Origin: Dyadobacter sp. 676
GTDB lineage: Bacteria; Bacteroidota; Bacteroidia; Cytophagales; Spirosomataceae
NCBI RefSeq assembly: GCF_040448675.1
Contig: NZ_CP159289.1
Span: 6,245,001 to 6,309,000 of the forward strand
Reading direction: 5' to 3'
Length of the DNA stretch: 64,000 nucleotides
Made by a program: the position numbers and the translations under genes
Shown: piece by piece, positions 54,989 to 63,569 of the stretch
How positions within the stretch are numbered: the first letter of the stretch is position 1
Layout of the letters: each line of letters begins with the position of its first letter
The notes under the pieces: generated by a model
Database searches by the model: none
What the model was told of the DNA's origin: nothing
The model's input: the letters and a program-made list of their open reading frames with translations, nothing else

Positions 54989-55753
54989 ATGGCCTGGAAC
55001 CCCGACACCTATAACCGGTTCAAATCCGAACGCTCGGCGCCGTTTTACGATCTGCTGTCGCTGCTGAAAGTGCGGCCCGGCCTGGAAGTGATCGACCTGG
55101 GGTGCGGTACCGGCGAGCTGACCGCGAATCTGGCCGACCGGCTGCCCGACTCCCGGGTGCTGGGTGTGGATTCGTCGGAGGAAATGCTCGGGAATTCGCG
55201 CCAGGTCGGCGGAAGTACTTTAAGCTTTGAATGCATTGCTATTGAAAATCAGTTAGGTAGGTCGCAGCGATGGGATGTCGTGTTTTCCAATGCGGCCCTG
55301 CAATGGGTACCGGACCATGAGGCGTTGTTTCCGCAAATCATTTCCAAAATAAAACCCGGCGGGCAGCTGCTGGTGCAAATGCCGGCCCAGTATCACAACC
55401 TGACCAACCGGCTGCTCGACGAGCTCGCCCGGGAAACACCTTATGCGGAGGCGTATCACGGCTGGAACCGCGTTTCGCCGGTGCTCGAAATCGACCGTTA
55501 CGCCGAAATCCTCTTCGAAAACGGCGGCAAAGCCATTCAGGTTTTTGAGAAGATATACCCACTCGTGCCCGACGACGTCGACGCGCTGCTCACCTGGGTC
55601 TCCGGCACCGCGCTGATACCCTACCTGGAACGCCTGTCCGAACCCCTGAAAAGGCGCTTCCGGGAAGATTACCGCGCACTACTGGCCCGGCACTTCCCGA
55701 AGGCGCCTGTTTTTTACCCATTTAAGAGGATATTGATTGCGGCGGAGTTTTGA
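54989..55753 (+). CDS. tam: trans-aconitate 2-methyltransferase-like SAM methyltransferase
   Basis: 254 residues. MAWNPDTYNRFKSERSAPFYDLL matches the conserved start of Tam proteins. The SAM site is VIDLGCGTGELTANLADRLP and VLGVDSSEEML, followed by WDVVFSNAALQWVPDH and the IKPGGQLLVQMPAQYHN region. Tam methylates trans-aconitate to prevent inhibition of aconitase. It lies 80 bp behind the DHFR-like gene on the same strand. Confidence 0.85.
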   Translation: MAWNPDTYNRFKSERSAPFYDLLSLLKVRPGLEVIDLGCGTGELTANLADRLPDSRVLGVDSSEEMLGNSRQVGGSTLSFECIAIENQLGRSQRWDVVFSNAALQWVPDHEALFPQIISKIKPGGQLLVQMPAQYHNLTNRLLDELARETPYAEAYHGWNRVSPVLEIDRYAEILFENGGKAIQVFEKIYPLVPDDVDALLTWVSGTALIPYLERLSEPLKRRFREDYRALLARHFPKAPVFYPFKRILIAAEF

Positions 55754-55767
55754 ATTGGCTCCTCATA

Positions 55768-56658
55768 TTACGCCTGATACGCCGCGGCAAAACGCTTCGC
55801 GAAATCTTCCAGCTTGAAAGTCCCTTTAATTTCCTCACGGTTTTTCCAGTAATCTTCCTGCATCTTGCCGTTCCGCAGCGCCTGGCCCATGTCGCGGTAG
55901 AGGCCCGCGAAGCTTTCGTTTAAACCGGCCTGCCGCATTCCGTTGTAGGAATCTTCGTCGGAGAAAGTAACCCACGGCGTACCTTCCTTACCGACCGCCG
56001 CGCCCAGCACCGCCGCGATTTCGGACGGGTGGCGTTCGTCGCTGGAAATGTAGGTGATGGTTTGCGCTTCGGTAAACGGGGAAAGGAGTTGTTCGGTAGC
56101 TATTTTGGCGATGTCGTCGGTATCCACAAGCACCAGTTTTTCTTCGGTATTGCCAAAATTGCTGCCTGCAATGCTGGCATTTTTGATCAGGCTGATTTGC
56201 GAATAGAGGTTATTGAAGAAGTAGGAGGGACGAAGGATTTTCACATGAAGGCCGGAAATCGCCGCCAGCTTTTCTTCCAGGTAGCCCAGGGCGTCGATAG
56301 GCCCCGCGCCCTTGCGCAGGTGTGCGCCTACGCTGCTCAGGAGTACGATGCGCGTAATGCCCGAAGTTTGAACGGCCCGCAGATATTTGTCCGCCACTTC
56401 AATCTGAAACGCGGCATAGTTGTCCAGGGAGAAATCGCTCGGGATCATCAGGTAAGCGATGTCACCGCCGTCAAATGCGCTTTCCAGGAACGCCGCGTCC
56501 CGGACGGAACCAATAGCGGCCTTTGCGCCCAGGCGTTCAATTTGTTCTTTTTTGGCCGGATTGCTGCTGATTACAGTTACTTCATGGCCGGCTTTAAGGA
56601 GATTCTGCGTAATGGGCAGGCTAATGTTGCCTAGTGACCCTGTGATGATATATTTCAT
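55768..56658 (-). CDS. NmrA-family NAD(P)-binding protein
   Basis: The ATG at 56656-56658 (MKYIITGSLGNISLPITQNLL) fits the Rossmann start; 296 residues. It has the glycine motif TGSLGNIS, VISSNPAKKEQIERLGAK, DIAYLMIP, RIVLLSSVGAHL and KILRPSYFFNNLY. This atypical SDR family includes NmrA-like redox sensors and quinone reductases. It is divergent from the HxlR gene, whose product commonly controls such reductases. Confidence 0.85.
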   Translation of the reverse strand: MKYIITGSLGNISLPITQNLLKAGHEVTVISSNPAKKEQIERLGAKAAIGSVRDAAFLESAFDGGDIAYLMIPSDFSLDNYAAFQIEVADKYLRAVQTSGITRIVLLSSVGAHLRKGAGPIDALGYLEEKLAAISGLHVKILRPSYFFNNLYSQISLIKNASIAGSNFGNTEEKLVLVDTDDIAKIATEQLLSPFTEAQTITYISSDERHPSEIAAVLGAAVGKEGTPWVTFSDEDSYNGMRQAGLNESFAGLYRDMGQALRNGKMQEDYWKNREEIKGTFKLEDFAKRFAAAYQA

Positions 56659-56697
56659 GTTTTTCGAATTGTTTTTTGATGGGGCAAAGCTATATTT

Positions 56698-56723
56698 GTA
56701 CTTACTTTTTGACAAGTACTTAC
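56698..56723. promoter_or_regulatory. candidate HxlR operator: direct repeat GTACTTAC
   Basis: GTACTTAC occurs at 56698-56705 and again at 56716-56723, in the 77-bp gap between the divergent NmrA and HxlR genes. The spacing of 18 bp start to start places both copies in the promoter area of each gene. HxlR-type regulators often bind such repeats. Confidence 0.45.
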
Positions 56724-56735
56724 CCGAGAGTATGT

Positions 56736-57122
56736 ATGACTAAAATCAAGGAAAACTCGACCTACAATGCAAATCGGGAGATTGTAATGCAGGAATGCCC
56801 TGTTACCTATGTAATGCATAAGATCGGCGGCCATTGGAAACCGATCATTTTGTACCATTTGCTGGCAGGTCCCAAGCGGTACAGCGAAATCAGGAAGTCG
56901 ATGCCGCACATCACCGAAAAGATGCTGATCCAGCATTTGAAACAGTTAGAAAATGACCGATTGCTCATCCGCGAGGCGAAACCGGTCGTACCGCCTTATG
57001 TTACCTACACCCTTACGGAGGGTGGACGGGAGCTCGAATCGGTGATCAACGCGATGGCCGAATGGGCTTACCGCGATATGAAGCGGAACAACTCGCCCGA
57101 GCCTGTGGAAATGGCCATGTAA
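56736..57122 (+). CDS. HxlR family transcriptional regulator
   Basis: Start ATG 56736 (MTKIKENSTYNANREIVMQECPVTYVMHKIGG); 128 residues. The HxlR winged helix is HKIGGHWKPIILYHLLAGPKRYSEIRKSMPHITEKMLIQHLKQLENDRLL, and the wing and end are TYTLTEGGRELESVINAMAEWA. The Cys at position 20 in QECPVTYVM is the residue sensing electrophiles or oxidants in this family. It probably represses the divergent NmrA-type reductase. Confidence 0.92.
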   Translation: MTKIKENSTYNANREIVMQECPVTYVMHKIGGHWKPIILYHLLAGPKRYSEIRKSMPHITEKMLIQHLKQLENDRLLIREAKPVVPPYVTYTLTEGGRELESVINAMAEWAYRDMKRNNSPEPVEMAM

Positions 57123-57214
57123 CTGCCATCCGGCAAAGTTTTTGTAGCTTTTATTTACATGCTGACATACTGTTGTCACCGGAGTTATTACTTTGCGTCG
57201 AAAACAACTCTGTC

Positions 57215-57628
57215 ATGAAAGTCCATACCACCAATTACGAAAACGCGTTCATCGAAGTCGCCGAAGACTGCCCCGCAGCGGGCGGCGAAGTTCCTCCGAT
57301 GAAGAGTGATTCCAAAACCGTGGCGGCTATCCAGTATGAAATGATCAGTAAGAACCCGTACAAATTCACGTCCGACGATGTGATTTTTCAGGTTTTCGCG
57401 GAGCGTAAAGATTTGACGGAAAGCGAGCTGGAAGAAGCCAGGAAGCAGTTTTTTTCAAGAGGCCAAGCTTGTATGCGTGCCTCGCCTTTGACCAAACGGT
57501 ACGGTTGGGGCGTTCATCACGACGAAAACGGAAAAATCGCGTTGTATGCCTGCGACAGTCCCGAATACAAAAAATTTATCGAGGAGAGCAGCGTGAAAAA
57601 AGTAAAGGCGATGAGGTCGAGCCGGTAG
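57215..57628 (+). CDS. DUF6157-like protein
   Basis: The ATG at 57215 (MKVHTTNYENAFIEVAEDCP) gives 137 residues. The conserved parts are AIQYEMISKNPYKFTSDDVIFQVFAERKDL and SPLTKRYGWGVHHDENGKIALYACDSPEY. It looks like the DUF6157 family, whose function is unknown. It lies between the HxlR gene and a DHFR-fold gene, 19 bp before the latter, and is probably co-transcribed with it. Confidence 0.7.
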   Translation: MKVHTTNYENAFIEVAEDCPAAGGEVPPMKSDSKTVAAIQYEMISKNPYKFTSDDVIFQVFAERKDLTESELEEARKQFFSRGQACMRASPLTKRYGWGVHHDENGKIALYACDSPEYKKFIEESSVKKVKAMRSSR

Positions 57629-57647
57629 TATAACAAAAACAACCTTT

Positions 57648-58199
57648 ATGCGAAAAATCATTCTGGATCTGGCCGTCAGTCTCGACGGTTTTATTGAAGG
57701 TCCCAACGGCGAAATCGACTGGATCACAATGGACGACAGCGTAGGAAGCGGCCTGGTGGATTTTCTGTCGGGTATCGACGCCATTTTTTACGGGCGCGTC
57801 AGCTACGACCTCTGGGGCCAATACCAGCCGCCCGCCGAGGCTTCCGACCCGGAAAAGCAGCTTTGGGAAGCGGTGCACAGCAAGGAGAAATATGTTTTTT
57901 CGCATACCGCGGTCGGCGACGGCAAAGCGACGTTCATCCATGCCGGCCTGGCGGAACGCGTTCATGAGATCCGGCAAAGGCCCGGCAAGGATATATGGCT
58001 CTATGGCGGCGGCTTGCTGATCACGACCTTTATCAATCTGGACTTAATCGACGCCTATCGCCTTGCAATTTACCCCGTAATCCTTGGTGAAGGAAAACCG
58101 GTATTCGACAATATCAAAAGGAGGGTCAACCTGGAACTCAGGGCCGTCAAGGGGAGCGATACCGGCATCACGTACCTTGAATATGCGAGAAAGGGGTGA
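57648..58199 (+). CDS. RibD/DHFR-fold reductase (short form)
   Basis: 183 residues starting MRKIILDLAVSLDGFIEGPNGEIDW. DAIFYGRVSYDLWG, KYVFSHTAVGDGKATFIHAG, DIWLYGGGLLITTFINLDLIDAYRLAIYPVILGEGKPVFD and TGITYLEYAR belong to the DHFR/RibD C-terminal fold. NADPH-dependent reduction is expected; the substrate is unknown. It is the last gene before the convergent terminator. Confidence 0.88.
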   Translation: MRKIILDLAVSLDGFIEGPNGEIDWITMDDSVGSGLVDFLSGIDAIFYGRVSYDLWGQYQPPAEASDPEKQLWEAVHSKEKYVFSHTAVGDGKATFIHAGLAERVHEIRQRPGKDIWLYGGGLLITTFINLDLIDAYRLAIYPVILGEGKPVFDNIKRRVNLELRAVKGSDTGITYLEYARKG

Positions 58200-58250
58200 T
58201 GTTTTCGCGAAGGTTTTGCCATAAATAATTCCAATCGGCTACAAAACCAA

Positions 58251-58280
58251 AAGCCGGCGTTCAGTTTTGAATGCCGGCTT
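58251..58280. terminator. bidirectional terminator-like hairpin
   Basis: AAGCCGGCGTTCA and TGAATGCCGGCTT form a 13-bp stem (one G-T) with loop GTTT between the convergent DHFR-like and MlrC-like genes. The A-rich and T-rich flanks allow it to act in both directions. Confidence 0.7.
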
Positions 58281-58298
58281 TGCATTGATTTGTCGCTG

Positions 58299-59870
58299 CT
58301 ACAAACTGTCCGACGACGGTACCAGTTTGGCTTTTAAATCAGGGTCTTTCATATCCTTGTCCAACGGGAACATCGGGCGTTGGATGCGTTTGTAAGGTAA
58401 CCGCTCCAAATCCTGGTCCACACCGCCCGGAGTGAGCGACAGAATCCAGTCGGCGCGCATATTGTATAGTTCCGGTTCGAGGTAGCCGATTTTCACGACG
58501 ACAATATCCGATTTGCGCGGGTTCAGGCCCAGCCGGGTGAAATCGGCCTCTTTGTGGTAGGGTTTCCGCTTTTTGGTCACGATCACATGGACACTGCCTA
58601 CTTTCACCACTACTTCGGTTTCAGCGTTGACGTCGCCGTGGTGAATCGCTTCCACCGTTCCTGTGAGGCGTACCGGCGGCGCAAACCGCGCATCTACCTT
58701 CGCGCCCGCATACGCGTCGATCTTTCCGCCGACGCCGGCTTTTACGGCCGCCTCCACGAGTTCAGGACCTGGAATGGATGCATAAATGAGCGACGGGCCA
58801 TTTTCCGCTCTGAGTTCAGGACGTTTCAGGATTTCGGTGATCGTCCAGGTTACGTCGCCAGCGCCACCAGCCGTAGGGTTATCGCCCGAGTCGCTGATGA
58901 AGAACGGGTGTTTGTTACTGGCAAGGGCCTTGTTCAATGCGCCTTTCAGGTCGTCGGTAGGTGCCACGAATGCAAATTCCTTTCGGACATCCCAGAAGCT
59001 TTTAGCCAGCATTTCGGCGGTTTCGGTCACTTTGGCTTTATCGTCGCCCGTCACCATCACCACCGCGTGGTTACGTGGCTCGTCGGCCCACGCATAGCCC
59101 ACCCACATGGCCGCATCGATGACGCCAGGTTGTACCGAAGCCGGGGCGACTTTCGCATACAGCGATTTGCCAGGTTCGATGCGGGTGCTAGTTTTTTCTC
59201 CCGGGAGTAGGATCGGTACCGGAATCCAGGCTTTGTAGGCCGGTTTGCCTTTGCCGCTTTCGAGGCGTGAGAGCAGGTTGGCGACGGCCCGGCGTTTGGA
59301 TTCCATCGCATCTTCGTGAGGGGCCATCCGGTAGCAGGTAATGAGGTCGGTATGCTGTGCGAGGCGCCACGACACATTGCCGTGCAGGTCCATACAAGTA
59401 GAAATGAGCACTTTTTTGCCGATCACCTCGCGTATGCGCGTGATGAGGTCGCCTTCGGGATCATCCAGTCCTTCGACGCTCATTGCGCCGTGAATGTCGA
59501 AGTACAAGCCGTCGTACGGGGCGTTCTTTTTGAGCAAATCGAGGGTCTGTTTTACCAGCGACTCATACGCCTCCCGCGTCACCATACCGCCTGGCAGCGA
59601 TTTTCCCACCAGGGCAGGAAACCATTCCGCACGTTTGCGCAAGCTGGAATCGGCGGCCATAAACGGGTAGGAGGTAAAAATCTGCTCGCCATATTTGGCT
59701 TTGAACGCCGGTTCTTCGGTACGGGCGGGCGAAAACGTACTCGACTCGATTCCGAGTCCGGCAATGGCAATGCGGGGAAGTGCTTTGGATTTTTTTGCGT
59801 TGTCGGCAAAACACAAAATTTGTGTCCCTGCCAGAAGGAAAGAAACGATCAGGGAAAGTGTAATTTTCAT
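58299..59870 (-). CDS. M81/MlrC-type metallopeptidase-like protein
   Basis: Start ATG 59868-59870 (MKITLSLIVSFLLAGTQILCFA, signal peptide); 523 residues. The MlrC/DUF1485 domain is seen as RIAIAGLGIESSTFSPARTE, YDGLYFDIHGAMSVEG, VLISTCMDLHGNVSWRLAQHTD and MAPHEDAMESKRR (metal-binding His and Asp), and the C-terminal domain as DSGDNPTAGGAGDVTW. MlrC was described in microcystin degradation, but most members act on other substrates. The export signal is unusual for the soluble group. Confidence 0.85.
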   Translation of the reverse strand: MKITLSLIVSFLLAGTQILCFADNAKKSKALPRIAIAGLGIESSTFSPARTEEPAFKAKYGEQIFTSYPFMAADSSLRKRAEWFPALVGKSLPGGMVTREAYESLVKQTLDLLKKNAPYDGLYFDIHGAMSVEGLDDPEGDLITRIREVIGKKVLISTCMDLHGNVSWRLAQHTDLITCYRMAPHEDAMESKRRAVANLLSRLESGKGKPAYKAWIPVPILLPGEKTSTRIEPGKSLYAKVAPASVQPGVIDAAMWVGYAWADEPRNHAVVMVTGDDKAKVTETAEMLAKSFWDVRKEFAFVAPTDDLKGALNKALASNKHPFFISDSGDNPTAGGAGDVTWTITEILKRPELRAENGPSLIYASIPGPELVEAAVKAGVGGKIDAYAGAKVDARFAPPVRLTGTVEAIHHGDVNAETEVVVKVGSVHVIVTKKRKPYHKEADFTRLGLNPRKSDIVVVKIGYLEPELYNMRADWILSLTPGGVDQDLERLPYKRIQRPMFPLDKDMKDPDLKAKLVPSSDSL

Positions 59871-59962
59871 ATATTTTGTTTTAACAAATGGGCTTTCGGC
59901 CTTCATTTTGTATAAACATAATGAAAATTGACGAAACCGGAAGAAAGAAGGGCTCTGACGCG

Positions 59963-61009
59963 TCATCTGGCCTGCTTCCGAGGCGATCGTTTTGCCTGGC
60001 CTATTTCTTGTTCGATTGTTTTGATCGACGGGAGCGACGCTTTAAGGTTTTGGGGGATCGAGTCGATTAACTGGTATTGCGAGATGCCTATTGGTTTCGA
60101 AAGATCACGCAAGGCATATTCAGCGATCACCCCATTCTTATCCTGGCAAATTAATAACCCGATGCTTGGCTGGTCATTTTCTGACTTCAACTGATCGTCT
60201 GCCACAGAAAGGTAAAAATTGAGCTTCCCCGCGTATTCGGGCATAAACTTTCCTTTTTTAAGTTCCACCACGACATAACAATGCAATTTGACATGATAAA
60301 AGAGCAGATCTATGTAAAAATCCTGGTCCCCGACTTCGATATGAACCTGCTTTCCAAGAAACGCAAAACCTGCGCCCAGTTCCAGCAGAAATTTCATCAC
60401 ATGATCGGTCAAGGCATCTTCGAGTTCTTTTTCCTGACACAAATCAGTTAGGTTAAGAAAGTCAAAAATGTATGGGTCCTTGGTGATCTGTTGGACAAGG
60501 TCGGATTGTGGAGAAGGCAATGCGGAACTGAAATTGGAAATTGCTTTTCCTTTCCGTTTGAAATAGCCGGAGTCAATTTGAGCAACCATCACATCGCGTG
60601 ACCAACCGTTTTTGTGCGCTTCATTAATGTAAAAGAGCCGTTCCTCGTGACTTTTAACCTTATCGAGCAAAGTAATGTGATGGTACCAGGGAATTTGTGC
60701 AAGCGCCGCTTGCACAAATTCAGGGTCGGGGTAAATGGCGGCGAATTGCCGCATATATTTAAGGTTTCTGGCCGACAGACCTTGCATGTCCGGAAATTCC
60801 TTTCGGAGGTCTTGCGACAGCTTGTCGATTACCTTAGCCCCCCATTCGGAGCGGTTCTGCTGGTGGAGTATCCAGCAGCCGATTTGCCAATAAATTTGAA
60901 GCAACGCCGAATTAGCAGACAGGTTTACCTTAAATCTTGCCAGCCGGATCTCGGATTTAATCCGATCCAGAAAATCGCCGTAGTCAACGGGCAAGTTTTC
61001 GAGTATCAT
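59963..61009 (-). CDS. YhcG-like PD-(D/E)xK nuclease (DUF1016)
   Basis: The ATG at 61007-61009 (MILENLPVDYGDFLDRIKSEIRLARFKVNLSANSALLQIYWQIG) gives 348 residues. The N-terminal DUF1016 helical domain shows GLSARNLKYMRQFAAIYPD. The nuclease domain has Asp234 in FYIDLLFYH and Glu249/Lys251 in VVVELKKG, the metal-binding pattern of the fold. YhcG/RhcG-type proteins are widespread accessory nucleases thought to act on foreign DNA. A perfect 31-bp palindrome lies inside the gene (codons for EFVQAALAQI, residues 97-106) and recurs just upstream. Confidence 0.88.
   Translation of the reverse strand: MILENLPVDYGDFLDRIKSEIRLARFKVNLSANSALLQIYWQIGCWILHQQNRSEWGAKVIDKLSQDLRKEFPDMQGLSARNLKYMRQFAAIYPDPEFVQAALAQIPWYHHITLLDKVKSHEERLFYINEAHKNGWSRDVMVAQIDSGYFKRKGKAISNFSSALPSPQSDLVQQITKDPYIFDFLNLTDLCQEKELEDALTDHVMKFLLELGAGFAFLGKQVHIEVGDQDFYIDLLFYHVKLHCYVVVELKKGKFMPEYAGKLNFYLSVADDQLKSENDQPSIGLLICQDKNGVIAEYALRDLSKPIGISQYQLIDSIPQNLKASLPSIKTIEQEIGQAKRSPRKQAR
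60691..60721. repeat. perfect 31-bp palindrome inside the YhcG-like gene
   Basis: The arms GAATTTGTGCAAGCG and CGCTTGCACAAATTC are perfect complements around a central C (60706). It is in frame and encodes EFVQAALAQI. Confidence 0.85.
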
Positions 61010-61150
61010 AGAAATAATGCGAGGGTGAAGCCACAAGTTAGTGCTAAACCGGTCTTATTGGACTGGGCTCCCCGCACGCATTTATCAAACTACCCGGCTG
61101 AATTAGCAGAAGGTACTAATCACTTAAATCTTTAAAAACCACAAAAAAGG

Positions 61151-61181
61151 TAATTTGTGCAAGCGTCGCTTGCACAAATTA
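61151..61181. repeat. second 31-bp palindrome upstream of the YhcG-like gene
   Basis: The arms TAATTTGTGCAAGCG and CGCTTGCACAAATTA surround a central T. It matches the copy at 60691-60721 except for the outermost base of each arm and the centre. It lies about 140 bp before the YhcG-like start and 16 bp from the 3' end of the GH71/99-like gene. Confidence 0.85.
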
Positions 61182-61196
61182 AAGCCTGATAATCAA

Positions 61197-62504
61197 TTAT
61201 TTACGAGTTGGTTTTACGCTGCTATATCCGCTTGCGCCATGAAACCAATTCGCTCCTTGTCCCACCAGCCACAAGTAATAGTCGGTGGCGAGCTCGGGTT
61301 CGATGCCTATGAATTTTCCGTCGGCATTCAGCGGCGTTTGGCCTTCTTTCAGTGTTTTAAAAATGGCGGTGCCTTCATCCACTTCGTCGAACATGGCAAC
61401 GTACAATGCTTCGGCTCCGGACATTTTGGCGCCAGCAATCTGTTGCCACAGAAACTCGCCCTTATTGCGCGGGATCTGATTGTACAGCGATTTGTCGTTT
61501 TTGAGGTTCCCCCAACTGAATCCGGGAAAAACGAGCGGTACGTAATCGATTTTATTCGTTTTGCACCAGGTAATGTCGGCAGGCAGGTTCATTCCGGCGA
61601 CGCTCGTGTAGCTCGATGCATTGTAACGGCCCACGGCCCAGGGCATGATAATGTCGGCCTGCCTGATAACCGCGTGTAGTAACGGGGAATTTTCGGTGTC
61701 GCGGCCGAGCTCGCGCCAGTAGTAGGGCACACCAAGAAGAATGGAGGCCTTTTTGGTCGGACCTTTCACCTTATCCATCAGCTTCTGAATGTCGGCAATC
61801 GTGTATTTCCGGCCGTCGTTGAAGCCCACTCCCCAGATTGCCAGCAACGGGCGGCCATTGTGCCGCAGGTAAGTAGGGTTTTCCCGGCCATCGAAAAGCT
61901 TGAACTGTCGTTGCAGCTCTTCCCAATCCCGGACGATAAAATCCATGTCATCCGAATTGGAACCGCTTAGATCGTACATGATGCTGATCGCCCGGCCGTA
62001 CTTTTTGGAAGCTTTCAGCGCGTTGGCCAGCACCTTATTGAAGTGTCGCTTACCGCTTTCACCTTTCACTTCCGATACAAACCTTTGCATATATACGCCG
62101 TCGATACCATGTTCTTTCATCCACTTGAAATGCAAGTCCACACTTTCCTCGTCGTAGGGACTGTAAACCCTGGCCGGTTCACCATCGGCATGTTTGAATG
62201 CGGTGTTATAAGTCGTGGTATATTCCGTCACATCCGGCCAGAAATCGATGGAAGCGAAGCCCGGCTCGAACTTGCCGGCTTTCTGATAATGGTGCCAGCC
62301 CCGGCCCGCGCCATCACCTTCGGCCGTGAACCAGCCCTGGTAACCGGCCATGACGAGGCCTTTGTAACTTTTGAACAGCGAACGCGATTCGTCGTATGTA
62401 ACCTCTTCAACAGGTTTCGGCTCTTGGCGCCCGGAATCCTCATCGCCGCCCTTGCAACCGAACGAGAGGATTGAAACGAAGAGTAGGAGATGGAGTAGTT
62501 TCAT
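61197..62504 (-). CDS. GH71/99-like glycoside hydrolase lipoprotein
   Basis: 435 residues. The lipobox is LLFVSILSFGC (Cys 17). The barrel shows LVMAGYQGWFTAEGDGAGRGWHHY, ASIDFWPDVTEY, DLHFKWMKEHGIDGVYMQRF, RAISIMYDLSG, RPLLAIWGVGF and a late ALYVAMFDEVDEGTAIF with acidic residues. The GH99-like group includes endo-alpha-mannosidases/mannanases, with an unusual acid layout. It adjoins DUF3823 and SusD genes, so it is part of a polysaccharide locus continuing past the window edge. The signal is for the outer membrane. Confidence 0.88.
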   Translation of the reverse strand: MKLLHLLLFVSILSFGCKGGDEDSGRQEPKPVEEVTYDESRSLFKSYKGLVMAGYQGWFTAEGDGAGRGWHHYQKAGKFEPGFASIDFWPDVTEYTTTYNTAFKHADGEPARVYSPYDEESVDLHFKWMKEHGIDGVYMQRFVSEVKGESGKRHFNKVLANALKASKKYGRAISIMYDLSGSNSDDMDFIVRDWEELQRQFKLFDGRENPTYLRHNGRPLLAIWGVGFNDGRKYTIADIQKLMDKVKGPTKKASILLGVPYYWRELGRDTENSPLLHAVIRQADIIMPWAVGRYNASSYTSVAGMNLPADITWCKTNKIDYVPLVFPGFSWGNLKNDKSLYNQIPRNKGEFLWQQIAGAKMSGAEALYVAMFDEVDEGTAIFKTLKEGQTPLNADGKFIGIEPELATDYYLWLVGQGANWFHGASGYSSVKPTRK

Positions 62505-62622
62505 AAATGGCTGTATGCTTTAAGCTGTATGCAGTAGGTTTAGATAATGTTTTTAATATTTACAGCCGTAAGTCTGTGACAAAAAGCCTATGGCTTAAAG
62601 CTTACGGCCTACGGCAATTCAC
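62505..62622. repeat. palindromic AAGC-rich spacer copies
   Basis: Contains CTTTAAGCTGTATGC and CTATGGCTTAAAGCTTACGGC, the same motif family as the tandem copies at 63.3-63.57 kb. No gene is seen. Confidence 0.45.
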
Positions 62623-63313
62623 TCACAATTCCACCCTAACCGCCTTCGCGTAGTTAAACTTCGATTCCGGCGCGTCGATAAGGGCTCCGGCGCGGAAGAA
62701 ATACTGATTTCCGGCTTTCAGCACATTGCTGTTCGAAGGCAGGTCGATTTCGAGCTGGTATACCTTGTTCGGGTCGATTGCGCCATTGATTTCCTGTTCG
62801 GCCATTGCTACGCGCATAGGCTCGCCTACGGACGGTTCCGGATGGGCGTACAATCCGATTTTTCTTACATTGTTCATCACAGTCTGCTGCAATTTGAATT
62901 TGGCAATCACTTTCGTTCCCACCTTTTCGATGCTGGCGTCCTTCACACGAATGTAAGGCTGCACCTTGAAATCCAGTTTCGTTTCACCTTTAATGGTCAC
63001 CTCCTGGGGGGGCCATCGGTACGAAATTCCCGCGTACGGGCGCGATCGTATACGTATTCGCGAAGATCAGGTTGTTGCGGTAGGTGCCGTCGTTTTTAAC
63101 GATCATCGTCTGCTTGGTCTGCGAAGCGTAACCATGTTCGATGTACTCGATGGTACTGCCCCGGATAATGTCCTGCTCAACAGGCTCGTTGGTCTCGATA
63201 TCGAGAAATGTGCCGTATAATTGCGAATCGGGCGCCGGGTAGTTGTCGACGCTGCACGCCGTCACGCCGAAAAACAGCAGCAGGGCGGAGGTGTAGGGGA
63301 GTATGCGGTTCAT
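62623..63313 (-). CDS. DUF3823 domain lipoprotein, frame broken by 1 nt
   Basis: Start ATG 63311-63313 (MNRILPYTSALLLFFGVTAC, lipobox). The G7 run at 63006-63012 (C7 on the coding strand) has one base too many. With six, the reading passes from FVPMAP to QEVTIKGETKLDFKVQPYIRV. The restored protein has about 229 residues: SQLYGTFLDIETNEPVEQDI, GTYRNNLIFANTYTIAPVRG, ...VGTKVIAKFKLQQTVMNNVRKIGLYAHPEPSV. This is the DUF3823 pattern found beside SusD genes, probably surface glycan-binding. It is on the same strand as the GH71/99-like gene. Confidence 0.75.
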
Positions 63314-63324
63314 TGTTGAATTGT

Positions 63325-63568
63325 TTTGCTTTAAGCTATAAGCTGTAAGCTTTAAGCTCTTTAGATCTCCGAAAATGAGCATATGGCTTACGAGCTTACA
63401 GCTTATAGCCGTTTAATGTTATCGTTTTGTTTTAAGCTCTTCGCGTCTCAGGAAATGAGCATATAACCTATGGCTTACAGCTTATGGCCATTTAATATTA
63501 TCGTTTTGCTTTAAGCTTTTCGTGTCTCTGGAAAAGGCATATAGCCTATGGCTTACAGCTTATAGCCG
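63325..63568. repeat. three diverged tandem copies, about 80-100 bp each
   Basis: The blocks each contain GTTTTGCTTTAAGCT-like starts, a GCATAT(A/G)...CTATGGCTTACAGCTTATAGCC segment and an end GTTTAAT(G/A)TTATC. The third copy ends at 63568 near the SusD stop. Copies diverge by several bases. They fill the spacer between SusD and DUF3823. Confidence 0.6.
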
Positions 63569-63569
63569 T

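Noticed and set aside
54255..58199. The two DHFR-fold genes as trimethoprim resistance enzymes
   Set aside because: They belong to the RibD C-terminal-like group and lack the classical folate-site layout.
63325..63568. CRISPR array
   Set aside because: The three units are diverged and have no conserved short repeat with unique spacers, and no cas gene is present.
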